Of a stretch of DNA of 64,000 nt, positions 32,661-44,661 are shown in pieces; position 1 is the first letter of the stretch, and each line of letters begins with the position of its first letter. The translations under genes were made by a program, and so were the position numbers. The notes beneath the pieces are model-generated. The model had not been told where the DNA came from, made no database searches, and was given only the letters and a program-made list of their open reading frames with translations. Location of the stretch: assembly GCF_015706575.1 (NCBI RefSeq), contig NW_024037067.1, positions 8,073,909-8,137,908 on the forward strand. Reading direction: 5' to 3'. The stretch is from Patiria miniata. Taxonomy: Eukaryota; Echinodermata; Asteroidea; Valvatida; Asterinidae.

Positions 32661-32815
32661 GATTGGTCGCCCAGTACCCATGCATGGGTGCGGCACGTTC
32701 CAATTAAATATTTGTGGGTGTATAAAAGCAAGGTTTAGGGAGTGGCGCGTCACTTAGTGGCAAGCAACTCAGCTGGAAGTCTCTTAGGGCACAGAGGCCC
32801 TTTTTTAAATTGGAT
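32661..32815 (+). promoter_or_regulatory. Possible promoter: ATTGG, TATAAAAG and a downstream hairpin-T6
   Basis: GATTGGTCG (32,661 region), an ATGCAT motif (about 32,681) and TATAAAAG (32,721-32,728) are spaced like a core promoter. About 70 bp further, GGGCACAGAGGCCC is followed by six T. A small transcript is conceivable, but I recognise no RNA family. It could equally be an old LTR or chance. Confidence 0.25.
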
Positions 32816-33138
32816 CTCCAGTTCTGGGGAAAGCCGACGGAAGTTTATGTTGCCGGCCGATGCCGATGATTGAGGATACCCGTTGGGCTGTGGGTTTTCC
32901 GAGGGAGCTCATAATGCCACTAAGTCACAAGCCTTAAAAGCCAGCTTTATTCTGTAAGTTGTGATGTATTTAATGTAAAATCATCATTGAACACTTGTGA
33001 AATTGTGCGTGGTTACAACTGAACTGTTTCAAGTTTACACAGCATGCATGCACATAAAAACCTATTGATTTGGTTTTTATGCCAAAGATGTCTTTTCGCT
33101 AGAATTTTGAGGTTTCTTGGTGTTAAGATAATTTATAA

Positions 33139-33230
33139 AATTGCGGTTTTCTGACACTAAAGTGAACTGTATTTATTTTTCTAAAAGTGTACAATTGCGG
33201 TTTTCTGACACTAAAGTGAACTGTATTTAT
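33139..33230. repeat. 53-bp-period duplication next to the second Gypsy element
   Basis: AATTGCGGTTTTCTGACACT and the following ~20 bp occur at 33,139 and again at 33,192. The second copy ends where Gypsy homology begins. Confidence 0.85.
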
Positions 33231-33236
33231 TGTGCG

Positions 33237-34418
33237 GGCCAGAAAATCGAACAGGAGCCAAATACTTCACATCATTAGACTTATCATCCGGGTACTGGCA
33301 GGCTCCAATGAACGAAGATGACAAGAAGAAGACAGCCTTCGCCAGCCTAGGGTCTTTATAAGTCCCGCGTCATGCCATTCGGGCTTTGCAACGTTCCGTC
33401 AACGTTCGAACGTCTGATGGAGAGAATATCACGCTGGCTTCAGTGGCAGACATGCCTGGAATACTTGGATGACATCATCATTTTTTCCGGGTCATTTAGT
33501 TAACACATACAGCGGCTGCGGTTGGTTTTTGATCGCATCAGGCAGGCCAATCTAAAACTCAAAACAAAGAAATGCTAGTTGCTCCAACGGGAGGTGTTAT
33601 ATCTAGGCACATAGTCTCGGACAAAGGGGTTAAAACTGATCCCAGTAAGACACACCACGTAGAACAATAATGGCCGTACCCGAAAGCACGTCAGAGGTAC
33701 GAAATTTCTTGGGCTTAGCGTCCTACTACAGGAGGTTTGTAGCCGGGCTTGCAGAACTTGCTAGGCCACTACACAAACTGACGGAAAAGGACAAGACGTT
33801 CCAGTGGACGGATGATTGTCAGTCGGCATTTGAACAGCTGAAGAAACATTTTACCTCTGCACCGATTCTTGTATACCCCCATTCAAAAGGCAAGTTCATA
33901 CTCGACACCGACTATGGCATCGGGGTTGTGCTAAGTCAAGTACAAGAGTGACAAGTACGTGTTTTTGCCTATGCGAGTCGAGCTTTGTCAAGGCCTGAGC
34001 AGAACTACTGCGTTACTAGGAAGGAACTATTGGCGATGGTGCACTTCATCAAACACTTTCGGTCATATCTTCACAGACAGAGGTTTCTACTGAGAACAGA
34101 TTATGGGTCTCTCCGTTGGCTCTTTAATTTTAAGGAGCCAGAAGAACAAATTGCCAGGTGGCTTCGCAGAGAACGAATTTGACACCGAGCATTGACCAGG
34201 CCCGAAACATGGTAATGCCGACGCGATGTCCAGAATGCGGCATAATATGTCACGCATTCAGCAAGAAGTCAAGGAGGGCTCAGAGTCAAGGAAGTTAGAG
34301 AAAAAGGAAAAGGAAACCAAAACACAACCACAACAAAGCCGGGAAATGTTGAGTAAGGAATCTCCCAACGCAGAGGGGTATCCAGACAAGACAGAACAGG
34401 GTGAACCTGATAGCGCAC
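33237..34418 (+). pseudogene. Gypsy RT and RNase H remnants
   Basis: RT pieces: YFTSLDLSSGYWQ near 33,265, MPFGLCN near 33,373, and the active-site LEYLDDIIIF near 33,455-33,485, each in a different frame. Downstream 33,670-33,951 is connection/RNase H (EVRNFLGLASYYRRF, FILDTDYG); after an in-frame TGA it continues 33,955-34,180 (YASRALSRPEQNY, RKELLAMVHF). A chromatography of frames is needed to read it, so it is dead. Confidence 0.88.
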
Positions 34419-34620
34419 CAGTGACGTAGCCAGGAATTTTTCAGTGGGGGCGCTGGGGGGCTTGAACATTTCATGGGGGGGGGGGGGGCGTCATGTAGAT
34501 CAATGATAATTTTTTGAGAAACTCAAAATCTCAGTGGGGGGCGACTGGGGGGGGGGGGGGGCGACAAGGTTTCATGCTGTCGCCCCCCACGGCCCCCCCC
34601 CCCCCGTGGCTACGCCACTG
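34419..34620. mobile_element. hAT-like MITE (202 bp) inserted in the Gypsy relic
   Basis: Ends CAGTGACGTAGCC and GGCTACGCCACTG are imperfect terminal inverted repeats of the CAGTG type. The 8-bp flanks TAGCGCAC (34,411-34,418) and CAGCGCAC (34,621-34,628) differ at one base, matching an aged hAT target duplication. The body holds G and C homopolymer runs of more than ten bases. No coding capacity. Confidence 0.85.
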
Positions 34621-34879
34621 CAGCGCACCCTGTAGCGCACCACCAGATGACAGTCGACCACATTATACGAGAAATATCTTCGCATTGCTGGATACATGGA
34701 TGCACATTTGAGGATATGAGGGAATAGCAAATGGAGGATCCTACCCTGCGCAAAATTAATAATATGCTGGCTAGAAAATGGGGACCCCTAAACCTTCATG
34801 GGCAGACGTGTTTGCTGAAAGAACGTAGCTGAAATCACTGTGGTGTTTGTGACAACAACTGCAACTTCGTGGCGATGGA

Positions 34880-36411
34880 ATGAGGACACAACACATTCAC
34901 GCTGGCTTCTGGTGGTACCACGGTTCTTCAGGGAGGGAAGATGTGATGAAGCAACTCAATGACTGCCAAACGGCTGGACACTTGGGAATTAAGAAGATGT
35001 ATGCGAAAGTTAAATCAATGTTCTACTGGGAAAACATGGAGGAATCGGTCACGAGATGGTGCATGCAATGTCTTAAGTGCGACCGACGCAAGCCGCCTCC
35101 CAAGAGAACCAGGGCGCCACTACCATTCCCAATTACAGAACATAGAGAGAACAAGTGGATTCTTGTTCATGATTTCGGACTACTTTTCCAAATGGACAGA
35201 AGCTTTCCCTTGCAGAACGTGACAGCTAAAACAGTTACTGGAGTGTCAGATAATTTGTTTGCTGATTCAGCGTTCCTAGACAGGTACACAGTGACCAGGG
35301 CCGACAATTTGAAAGCAAGTTGTTCCAAGAAATGCGCGCAATCATCGGCAAAGAACAAGGACGAGTCCCTACCACCCCAGAGCAACGGTCGAGTAGAGTG
35401 GTTTAACCGCACTCTAAAAGACATGCTTAGTCCTTACGTAGCCAAGAATCAAAGAAATTGGGACCTCCACAGTACATACCTCTGGTAATGATGGCTTATC
35501 GTGCTTCGCAACACGGCAGCACTGGCGAAACTCCAAATCTCCTCACATTAGGGAAGAGAAGTTGAACTGCCTGTTTACCTCATTTGGGGATCTCCGGAAC
35601 AACCCCATGAGGTTACGCCCTATGTAGTAGGGTTAAGGGAAAGGTTCCATGATGCCCATGAGAGGGCGAGGGTGCATCCGCACAAAGCTGCCAAGCATCA
35701 AACACGAAATTATGACCTTCCACACCAACAGAAGCAGCTTACTCCTGGGACCACCGTGATGCTGGCTGTAGAGGCCAGATCTGTTGGTCTGTCCCCTTAA
35801 CTCCAATCGAGATTGGACGGGCCCTACTTTGTTACTGAATGCATCAACGATGTAAATGTACGTATCCAGAAAGGGCCGAGGCACAAACAAAAGATTGTAC
35901 ACATAGACCGCCTGAAGAAATTTGGAGGAGAGTATGGCAAGTCGTGATGGGAAGGCAGGCTTACCGGAAACAGCGGTCCCAAAGGGTGCAGAGCCCAGTC
36001 AATGTGTCTGCTACTGAAGAGCATCTGCAGTCAGGGAGCTCAGATGAATCCAGTACAGGGCCCTTAAAACAGCCACGCTGTACAGGAAAGAGCAGCAGCA
36101 AAGAGAGCCCAGTCAACGCGTCTGCTACTGAAGAAAATCTGCAGTCAGGGAGCTCAGATGGATCCGGTACAGTACACCAAAACAACCAAGCTGTACAGGA
36201 AAGAGAGGCAGCAAAGACACCACCAATGACGAGGCTAAACAGTCGCAGGCCAAGAAATTAGTTGGGAATGAGCAGGAGCAGCGCGAAGTCGAACAGCCTG
36301 ATAAATGTCCACTACCTACTTCGCAGCCAGAATGCCCGAGCCGCAGGAAGCGGAGGCCACCAAAACGTTATGGAGAGTGGGTCAACCAGAACCTTCTACG
36401 AGTCCATCAAC
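34880..36411 (+). pseudogene. Gypsy integrase and Pol C-terminal tail, broken
   Basis: The integrase zinc-binding part (AGHLGIKKMYAKVKSM, CMQCLKCDRRK) is near 34,975-35,090. The core then appears in alternating frames (DYFSKWTEAFP near 35,180; NGRVEWFNRTLKDML near 35,385). Later YRASQHGSTGETP (about 35,500) and the C-terminal barrel region follow; the end of Pol is basic (RRKRRPPKRYGEWV, about 36,335-36,385). Several shifts and stops break it. A duplicated Ser/Asn-rich segment (AVNVSATEEHLQSGSSDES-like, near 36,000 and 36,112) sits before the end. Confidence 0.85.
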
Positions 36412-36462
36412 CATAAACAAATTACTGATTTTCCCATTCTTTTTGGTCTTATCGTCCTGTAG

Positions 36463-36891
36463 ATGCCAAAAAGACACCACTCGCGCCACAGGTCCCCCAG
36501 AGACTGGTCACAGAGGTGGTCCCCAAGCCCAACATCATCCCTCCAGTGCACAGAATGCCGTCAGACCTTCAGATCATATTCAGCCCTCAACCGTCACGTC
36601 TCGGAGCAACATGGCATAAAAACAAGATACGAGTGTCCGTCCTGCCATGGGAGTAGCTATCCCCGACGGAGTGACTTAGGAAGTCACTTGAAGACGCACC
36701 ATGCGACACAAATGCAGGAAGAAACGACCCACAACAAACAATTAGACCTCCGAACCCCAGAACGAGCTGATGTGACCAACGAAGTGCCCAAACCCGAGAG
36801 ATCCAGAAAACGCCTCCGACGGTTGACCTGCATCCGACAGCCGACGAGATGCACTTCGGAGTTGCGTCACCAAGTAAGTCAAGCCACGTGA
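36463..36891 (+). CDS. Accessory ORF of the Gypsy relic with two C2H2 zinc fingers (142 aa)
   Basis: This frame lies between the end of Pol and the probable 3' LTR, where an envelope frame sits in some relatives. It has two C2H2 motifs: CTECRQTFRSYSALNRHVSE plus a following histidine (about residues 29-52), and CPSCHGSSYPRRSDLGSHLK followed by THH (about 58-81). The N-terminus is Arg/His/Ser-rich and the tail basic (SRKRLRRL). It is the only uninterrupted frame of this element, while Pol is broken many times. It has no membrane segment. The likely role is nucleic-acid binding; whether it was part of the mobile element or a captured host fragment is unknown. Confidence 0.6.
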   Translation: MPKRHHSRHRSPRDWSQRWSPSPTSSLQCTECRQTFRSYSALNRHVSEQHGIKTRYECPSCHGSSYPRRSDLGSHLKTHHATQMQEETTHNKQLDLRTPERADVTNEVPKPERSRKRLRRLTCIRQPTRCTSELRHQVSQAT

Positions 36892-37130
36892 CGCGGGTAT
36901 CACCATTACGCCAGGTCACAACGGAGACCGTCTTAAGGGCCGGCTGATTCCCGAGAAGTCCATCGGCGCAAGATGGAGATCTTCAACGAAGGCAGCCTTG
37001 TCAAGTTGTCATGAATACCACCACTGAATATGTCCTGGGAGAGTGATGCCTGTGGAGACTTAAAGCTTGTTTACTCGTTGTTTTGTTTCTTTCAACTAAA
37101 TGCGGGACGCATTCTTTCTGAAATAGAAGG

Positions 37131-37640
37131 GTGTGATGTGGCTATTATGTGGCGCTGTCCGCCCGGAGAGTAGGGCCTGACGCGCATGCGCAGACTAGCA
37201 GCGCAGTATAATGTATTAAGTTGATTACGCAGGCACGCGAAAGGTTGTTGTTGTTTTGATATCTTTGAGCTGAACGGTTGTTCGCTGCGGAACTTCCAAA
37301 AAGGACTCTAGCCCGAATCTTCCCCGACGGACAGCACATCCTGCTTGAATTAAAGATAATTAATCAGTGTGCAAATTAACGGCTATTATTGCTATAAAGT
37401 AATTGACATATAAGCGATTTGTTGAGGATTAAAGGTTAAAAAAGTGAGGCACTGTCTCCTGGTCAGATATCTTTCGACCATGTCAAGGTCTTGTCTTTTC
37501 TGTCATTGTGTTACAGTACTCTGTCGGCAAAGTCCTAGGAAAATCACATCCGTCATCTAAAACCAATTGGTCAAACGCTTGTGTTTAAATTTTTGTAATA
37601 GTGTAATAAAATATTAAATTTCAAACACCGGTGAGTGTAT
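37131..37640 (+). repeat. Probable 3' LTR of the second Gypsy element
   Basis: A purine stretch AAATAGAAGGG is followed by TGTGATGTGGC at about 37,131, the arrangement expected at a polypurine tract/LTR junction. An AATAAAATATT signal is near 37,605 and a CA shortly after (about 37,626). Without the partner LTR the ends are guesses. Confidence 0.45.
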
Positions 37641-39119
37641 CAATTTTGCTGTAATGTAGCTCGTGCATATTTGAATGTGTTAGCATGGCAAATCTACTTT
37701 TTGGGACAGGCACCTTTGGGCTGGTCTAGTTTATTTACTTAAAGTTTAGCCTGAAAATGCTAGGATAGGCCTAGGTATTTATTATTGTATTTAATATTTT
37801 CTGGGCTCCTTATTGTGGAGTTAAATCCAAGCCCGGCAATAAACCGGATCCGCCCATTGGCTGAGGACCATTTTGATTCACTTTGTACCGTGAGGCTTTC
37901 CTGCCCTATTAGGTCGTGGACATCTGGCCCTCCGAGTCGCCGGTATAGTATTTTCATCCACCAGTAGCGTCAACCGCCAGTGCAAGGACCGGTTCATGGA
38001 CCGCTGGACGGAGGCTCACCCCGGCAAAGTGAAATGTTCTAGCTTTGACCCTCCGGCAACCCTTAGGTTGTAGTTTTATATTTTAAAAGAGTTGACAAAT
38101 ATTGGAGCAGAGATTATCTTGTCTGGCAAAATTGTGGAATTGTATCTTGGTAATTAATTACTGATTAGCTAAACAAGATCTCCTGATTCATTGATTGTTC
38201 GTGTATTTTGTAGATAGTGTAAATTACGAATTAAATAGTGTTTATTTTGCTTTCATCTATTATTATGTCCGAGCTTTCCAAATGAGAGGACCGGGGACAC
38301 ATCGCGTGTGAGAGGGTAGGGAGGATCCGGGTTTGTGACATAATGAAGCTTATGAGGAATGTGGAGATCACATACATCTCTGGAGGGTAAATGCCTTTCT
38401 TCGGGACAATGATTTATTTCCATCCTTATCGAGAAGTTTTTATCGGGATTGGTAGAGCAAGAAATCCTCAACAGTCAGACCTCCATTGTAAGGAGCCTAG
38501 TATTAAGGGTGAAAGGGTTGCGAGGATGGCTTGGGAGTAAAAAGTATTAACTGCGAGCTTGTATTTCTGTGAAAAATGTGTGAAATTGGGCCATATAATG
38601 CTCTAAGTCTATGTTGCAATGGAGCGTAAATGCAGCACTTTAAAGAATAGCGATGGGCGTCAACATTACCTTCAAGGGTGATCATTTAGTATGGACATTT
38701 CTCCCAAGAGTAATCGGCGTACGGCGAACAAATTTAAAAGAAAATGACAAATGATGAAACGAGCTTTAATTTTATGTGTGTCTCACATCTTGGAGAGTTG
38801 TGACTTGTTTCCCTCATTTTATTTTTTTAAGTGGGCGTAAATAACACGCGGGTCTAAGGCATTTTTTTTTTTAAAGTTTGCAGCCATTCTTCACGTTCGA
38901 GAAGTTGGCGAAATCCGTGAGGCATTTTCATGTGCCCAACAATTTTTCATGGGCCTCGAAATGTTGGCCTAGGTACAGTGCCGACTGTGCCCATTGGATA
39001 ACCCGAACCTGCCTATAGTAATAACACGTACATATATCAATTGACAATAAAGTATTGTTTTTCTTTTAGTCATATACAAATCGCCACTGTATATATCTTT
39101 TAAAATCACCCTCTGATTT
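37641..39119. other. Intergenic sequence, nothing recognised
   Basis: No coding exon or known repeat was recognised. It is the presumed upstream flank of the lectin-like gene. Confidence 0.4.
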
Positions 39120-39482
39120 TTCGTCAGTGGAATCTCCCGGTTCGGTTTTACAACATCATAATGTTATGAAAAAAACCATTATTGGGTCCAATCAATATGA
39201 TTGTTTTCTTCTCAGGGTTAAAACATTGACTACACGTTTTAAGCTAAACGCGGTATGTTACTTCGAGTGCGCTCATGATCACTTATCATTATAGCCATTA
39301 TATTCGTCAGTGGAATCTCTCGGTTCGGTTTTACAACATCATATGTTATGAAAAAAAACCATTAGTGGGTCCAATCGATATGATTGGTTTCTTCTCAGGG
39401 TTAAAAAATTGACTACACGTTTTATGTTAAACGCGGTATGTTGCTTCGAGTGCGCTCATGATCACTTATCATTATAGCCAGA
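39120..39482 (+). promoter_or_regulatory. 183-bp tandem duplication immediately upstream of the lectin gene start
   Basis: The unit from TTCGTCAGTGGAATCTC (39,120) to CTTATCATTATAGCC is repeated from 39,303, ending about 18 bp before the ATG at 39,501. Differences between the units are few. The position makes it the likely proximal promoter and 5' UTR. I see no convincing TATA box or other named element. Confidence 0.7.
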
Positions 39483-39500
39483 ACTGCGTGAGCGCTCAAC

Positions 39501-39828
39501 ATGGCGCTTTGGGTAATGTTGGCGGTCGTGCTTACCGCGGATTTGGTCTATTCTGCTCAAGGAACTTGTTCGCCGTGCAATTTCCAATGGACGGAGAACA
39601 AAGGCAAATGCTACAGGTATTACTTTAATCCTCTGCCGTACACGGAAGCTAATGCATTCTGTCAGCGTCTCAACTATCAAGGTCGAAGTGGCTCCCTCGC
39701 AACGGTAACAAGCCCTGATGACGTCTTATTCATTTCGAAGTTCGCTGACAAAATGTTCAAGAACGCGACTGCATTTGATGTACCGTCATTCATTTGGCTA
39801 CTAGATACACATGACATGAACACAACGG
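39501..39828 (+). CDS. First exon of lectin-like gene: signal peptide and start of a C-type-lectin domain
   Basis: The ATG at 39,501 has good context (AACATGG) and opens with a hydrophobic signal peptide (MALWVMLAVVLTADLVYSAQ, cut probably after YSA). A C-type-lectin N-terminal half follows: CNFQW, KCYRYY, a YTEANAFCQRL helix, LATVTSPDDVLFI and WLLDTHD. It ends at the donor GTAAGT (39,829) in phase 1. NAT and NTT are potential N-glycosylation sites. The second half of a normal lectin domain (WND region, final cysteines) is not in this exon; either an exon in the 12.5-kb intron was missed, or the fold is completed by the last exon. Confidence 0.85.
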
Positions 39829-41139
39829 GTAAGTCGGTACCAATCTTGTTATGACATTTCAAAATCAAATTGCACATACAAGTCACAAAAGAATATCACA
39901 AAAGTACGTTAAACTGGGTAAACATTACAAAATCTGGATACAAACGTTTCATCTATATAAATGCACATCGATTGGATTTGTTTGATATTTTCACCCTCGA
40001 ATCCTTTTGTGGCTTTTATTACTTAAATGAACCTGTGACCTTTTCTGATTTACAATCATGACTCCTGAAAACCCGTGCAAAGTACATTAACACGACACGC
40101 CATTCTTCTTGATATTTCTTATAACATTTTTATTGAACTTTTTTTTTATTGCAAAGAGTGCATGACATGATCTTAAATGGAAACATATTTTGTGCAACTT
40201 TCAACTCCTCTGAAATGTATGGAAAATATTTTTGGTCATTTTGTTTATTGAAAATGCTCTTTTAAACACATTTACAAATGTCAATGCTTTCCTGACGAAT
40301 GAGGGCGCTCTTGCTGTGATGTCATGTCAGGAAGACACTTTACTTTAGAGGTTTTCTGTTTAAACTGTGAACCCAAAATATGGTTATTGAAAACATTTGT
40401 GAGACATTTGCTCATTGGCTTACTATCATGCACTGAAACGACAACGAATGACCAAAGAAAAGACAATTAATGACAGCAAAATATCCGCAACTGTGGCAAC
40501 TTTTGTACTGAGTAGCTGTAACATTGAGGTTCCTGCCTGAAATGAAATCACACTTTTGCTCATGAATATGTGAATTTCACATTAGCCTAAAAAAACGAAA
40601 GGCACCAAAACGGCCTTAAATATGGCAAAATGAATATGATATTGAAAATCAGGCTAAATTGCACACAAAGTAGTATTTTCGATGATTGCATAAAAATACA
40701 TCCCATGCCCTTTAAGTCACCTATCTATTATTTATCTTTACATCTACCATGGCACCATGCATTCCATATCTTTGGATGACTGCCTGATACCGAATGCCAC
40801 TTTTTACAAGTTAACATTGTTCATGGTTTTTGCTTTGATTTACGGCATACAATGCAGTGTATGCTAAAACACCGCTTATATTTTGCATTTATCACAGCCC
40901 AAAACATGTGTGATTTTACAATTGAATTGAATTTCTTATCACAATATCAGGACCTTACTATTTTTAAAGTTACAGCAATCATCGACCAAGCATTATTTGT
41001 GAGTTGGCATTGACCAAGCCAAAATGTTATTTTCCCTTGTAAATCCAACTGTCCAATGAAATACTTGGCTTTTTTTCGCTAATTTGCAAAAAAAACCGTT
41101 TCTTTTTATTCTGATTTTTTCTTTTGACTTCTTTTTGTT
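39829..41139. other. Start of the 12.5-kb first intron, nothing recognised
   Basis: I searched for the missing second half of the lectin domain and found no convincing exon here. Confidence 0.45.
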
Positions 41140-42682
41140 CCCTTTTTTCCGGCCTTCACTTCTGGCATTCATTTTTGTTTATACATCTTCCAAAGTTACC
41201 TTAGGCATATTCCCTATAGCAAGGATGTGTCCCGAAGAGTGACGCCATCATGACGTCATCATGGGTCACCTGACGTAACGTTAAAGTTTTCTAGATTTAA
41301 TCTTTGAAAATCAGTATAAAATCAACCAATGATCATAATAACTTAACTTGACTTTTGCGGGAACTGATACAAGTATCTAGGATCTTTATTTTATCTCGTG
41401 TGAGCCAAATCACGTGACTTTTCCTTCCAGTCCAAACTGGAAATGCCTTATAATTTAAAATTGGAAAAATATGTGAACTTGCTTTCACCGATGTTAGCTT
41501 TTGGCTATGTTGTACTTTATAACAAATACCGGTAACGTCCTAACATGTGCCCTCTAGCGGTAGGTGAAAAAATGTTTAAAATGAAACATCAGTTGATGTG
41601 TGTGGCGAAGTGTACTTTAATCACTTTATAACTGATGTAAGGTGCGTTGGAGCGCGCTACTCGTGCTAACATGAGTATACTCCTGAGCGCCAGAACGGCA
41701 GGAGTACGACCCGCGGGTTAGCAAGAGTATGCTCTCCGTCATATCGGGAGTTTTCTCTTGCATCGAGAGAAATGCGCACGCAACATGTTCCTGCACTCAC
41801 GAGTAGCAAGAGTAGCACGCTCGAACGCACCCATATAGTCAGCCGATGCTCAAAAACAGTTGAGGGGAGAAAGAAACAAAAATGACCTCACCAGTCCGGT
41901 AGTTACAATGAAAAGACCTTTAAACCAAACATAATTGCTGAACAAACAACCGTTAACATAGCTCTCGAGCTTTCTGGTATTGATGTCCTGATGACCTCAT
42001 CAAGTATCAGATTACTGGAAACCAAATATTTGTAGATTTAATCTATGAAAATCCAAATAAAATCAACTGTGACAGATCTGGTTTGGCTTTTTATGGCAAT
42101 TGATATAATAATCCAGAGTCTATTTTTTATACAATGTGCAAACTCACGTGACACTTCCTTCCGGTTGAAACCGGAAGTGGCTTGTAATTTGAAATTTGGT
42201 AAAAGATGTGAACTTGCTTTGACCGTTGTGCATTCAACTGGAAATGTCATGTTGTCCGTTGGGTCATGTGGCGTCGTACTGTCATCTGACGTTATGTGTC
42301 ATCATGAGTCATGTGACGTCGTCATGATGTCATGGGACATGTAATGTCATCTTAACTTTGCATTTAAGGACCTATAAAAATGCAAGACCGATTGGTTTGA
42401 GACTTGGTATGTACATAGACAAGGATGTGATATAGCTTAAAATTGAGGCGATGTCATGATCACGTCATCATTGGTAATGTTAAGTCTCTTCAAAACGCAT
42501 ACATCTAGAGAACTGCAAGGTTTGCCAAGCAGCAAAGCAGTCATGGAACTTTTGTTCTTGTATTGAATTCATCATTTGCCTGATTGCACATGAAAAAAAT
42601 AAGCTTGAACTCGTACAAAAGTCATTTCGCGGAAAAGCCCTATGTTCTGATCATGAAACAGACATGGAGCTCTGGTTTTTCT

Positions 42683-44661
42683 TTCTTTTTCATTTTATTC
42701 CCACTTTTTTCCGGCCGTCACTTTGGGCATTCATCTTTGTCATGCATCCTTCAAAGTTACCAAAGGCAGAGTCCCTATAGCAAGGATGTGTCCCGAAAAA
42801 AGTCATCATCATGGGTCACATGACGTCACGGTAAAGATTTCTAGATTTAATCTTTTGAATATCAATATAAGATCAACCGTGAGAGAGCTGAACTTGACTT
42901 TTGCGAGGATTGATAGAATAATTCAGGATCTTCATTTTATCTCCTGATCCAAATCACGTGGCTCTCCCTTCCTGTCCATCCTGGAAGTGCCGTATAATTT
43001 AAAGTTGGCAAAAGATGTGAACTTGCTTTCAACGATATAAGTGTCTGGCTAGGTTGCACTTCACAAACAAATACCGAAATACCGGTGACGTCATAATATA
43101 ATAGAGCGCCCTGTAGCGGCTGGTTGAAAAAATGTATTTAATGAATAATCAGTTGATGTGTGTGACGAAGTTTGCTTAATTCACTTTATAATTGATGTAT
43201 ATAATCAGCTTCATGCTAAGAAATAAGTTTAGGCGGAGAAATATTGATGACGTAATCAGTCCGGAAGTTACAACAAAAGACTTTTTATCTTGAGACAAAT
43301 GCTGAAAAAAACCAACTTTAAATAGCTCAGATAACATAACTCTCAAACTTTCTGGTAATGACGTCACGATGACGTACGTCATCAAGTATCAGATGACAAG
43401 CAACCAACGATTTCTAGATTTAATCTTTGAAAATTAATGTATATATATATAATTAACTGTTAGAGATCTGATTTTGCTTTTTGCGGGAATTATAAGTGCC
43501 TTATAATTCGAAAATGGTAAAAGCTATGAAATTGCTTTTCACGATGTTAGTCGGCGTTAAGGATGGGCTTTTCAAACACTTGACTAGTGACGTCGTGCGT
43601 TATTCGAGCGCACTCTGGCGGCACGTGATCACGGGTCTTTTGACGTTGTCTTAAAGGTGCATTTTTAAAAAAATTTTCTTTTTCATTTTATTCCCACTTT
43701 TTTCCGGCCGTCACTTTGGGCATTCATCTTTGTCATGCATCCTTCAAAGTTACCAAAGGCATAGTCCCTATAGCAAGGATGTGTCCCGAAAAAAGTCATC
43801 ATCATGGGTCACATGACGTCACGGTAAAGATTTCTAGATTTAATCTTTTGAATATCAATATAAGATCAACCGTGAGAGAGCTGAACTTGACTTTTGCGAG
43901 GATTGATAGAATAATTCAGGATCTTCATTTTATCTCCTGATCCAAATCACGTGGCTCTCCCTTCCTGTCCATCCTGGAAGTGCCGTATAATTTAAAGTTG
44001 GCAAAAGATGTGAACTTGCTTTCAACGATATTAGTGTCTGGCTAGGTTTCACTTCACAAACAAATACCGAAATACCGGTGACGTCATAATATAATAGAGC
44101 GCCCTGTAGCGGCTGGTTGAAAAAATGTATTTAATGAATAATCAGTTGATGTGTGTGACGAAGTTTGCTTAATTCACTTTATAATTGATGTATATAATCA
44201 GCTTCATGCTAAGAAATAAGTTTAGGCGGAGAAATATTGATGACGTAATCAGTCCGGAAGTTACAACAAAAGACTTTTTATCTTGAGACAAATGCTGAAA
44301 AAAAAACAACTTTAAATAGCTCAGATAACATAACTCTCAAACTTTCTGGTAATGACGTCACGATGACGTACGTCATCAAGTATCAGATGACAAGCAACCA
44401 ACGATTTCTAGATTTAATCTTTGAAAATTAATGTATATATATATAATTAACTGTTAGAGATCTGATTTTGCTTTTTGCGGGAATTATAAGTGCCTTATAA
44501 TTCGAAAATGGTAAAAGCTATGAAATTGCTTTTCACGATGTTAGTCGGCGTTAAGGGTGGGCTTTTCAAACACTTGACTAGTGACGTCGTGCGTTATTCG
44601 AGCGCACTCTGGCGGCACGTGATCACGGGTCTTTTGACGTTGTCTTAAAGGTGCATTTTTA
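42683..44661. repeat. 993-bp tandem duplication within the intron
   Basis: 42,683-43,668 is repeated at 43,676-44,661 with an offset of 993 at the left end. Only a handful of substitutions and small A-run length changes separate the copies, so this is a young duplication of one member of the TGACGTCA-rich family. Confidence 0.95.

Larger units (their letters stand above)
33237..37640 (+). mobile_element. Degenerate Ty3/Gypsy element, 5'-truncated, with nested MITE
   Basis: A plus-strand relic beginning inside the RT and extending through RNase H, integrase, a Pol tail, a C2H2 zinc-finger ORF and a probable 3' LTR. Frameshifts and stops occur throughout. A hAT-like MITE splits it at 34,419-34,620. 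No 5' LTR or gag is visible; the left break is at about 33,237. It belongs to a different Gypsy lineage from the 7-kb element, with little resemblance beyond shared motifs. Confidence 0.88.

Noticed and set aside
33237..37640. Second copy of the 7-kb Gypsy family
   Set aside because: Motif wording, ORF arrangement and probable LTR sequence differ, and the accessory zinc-finger ORF is absent from the 7-kb element.
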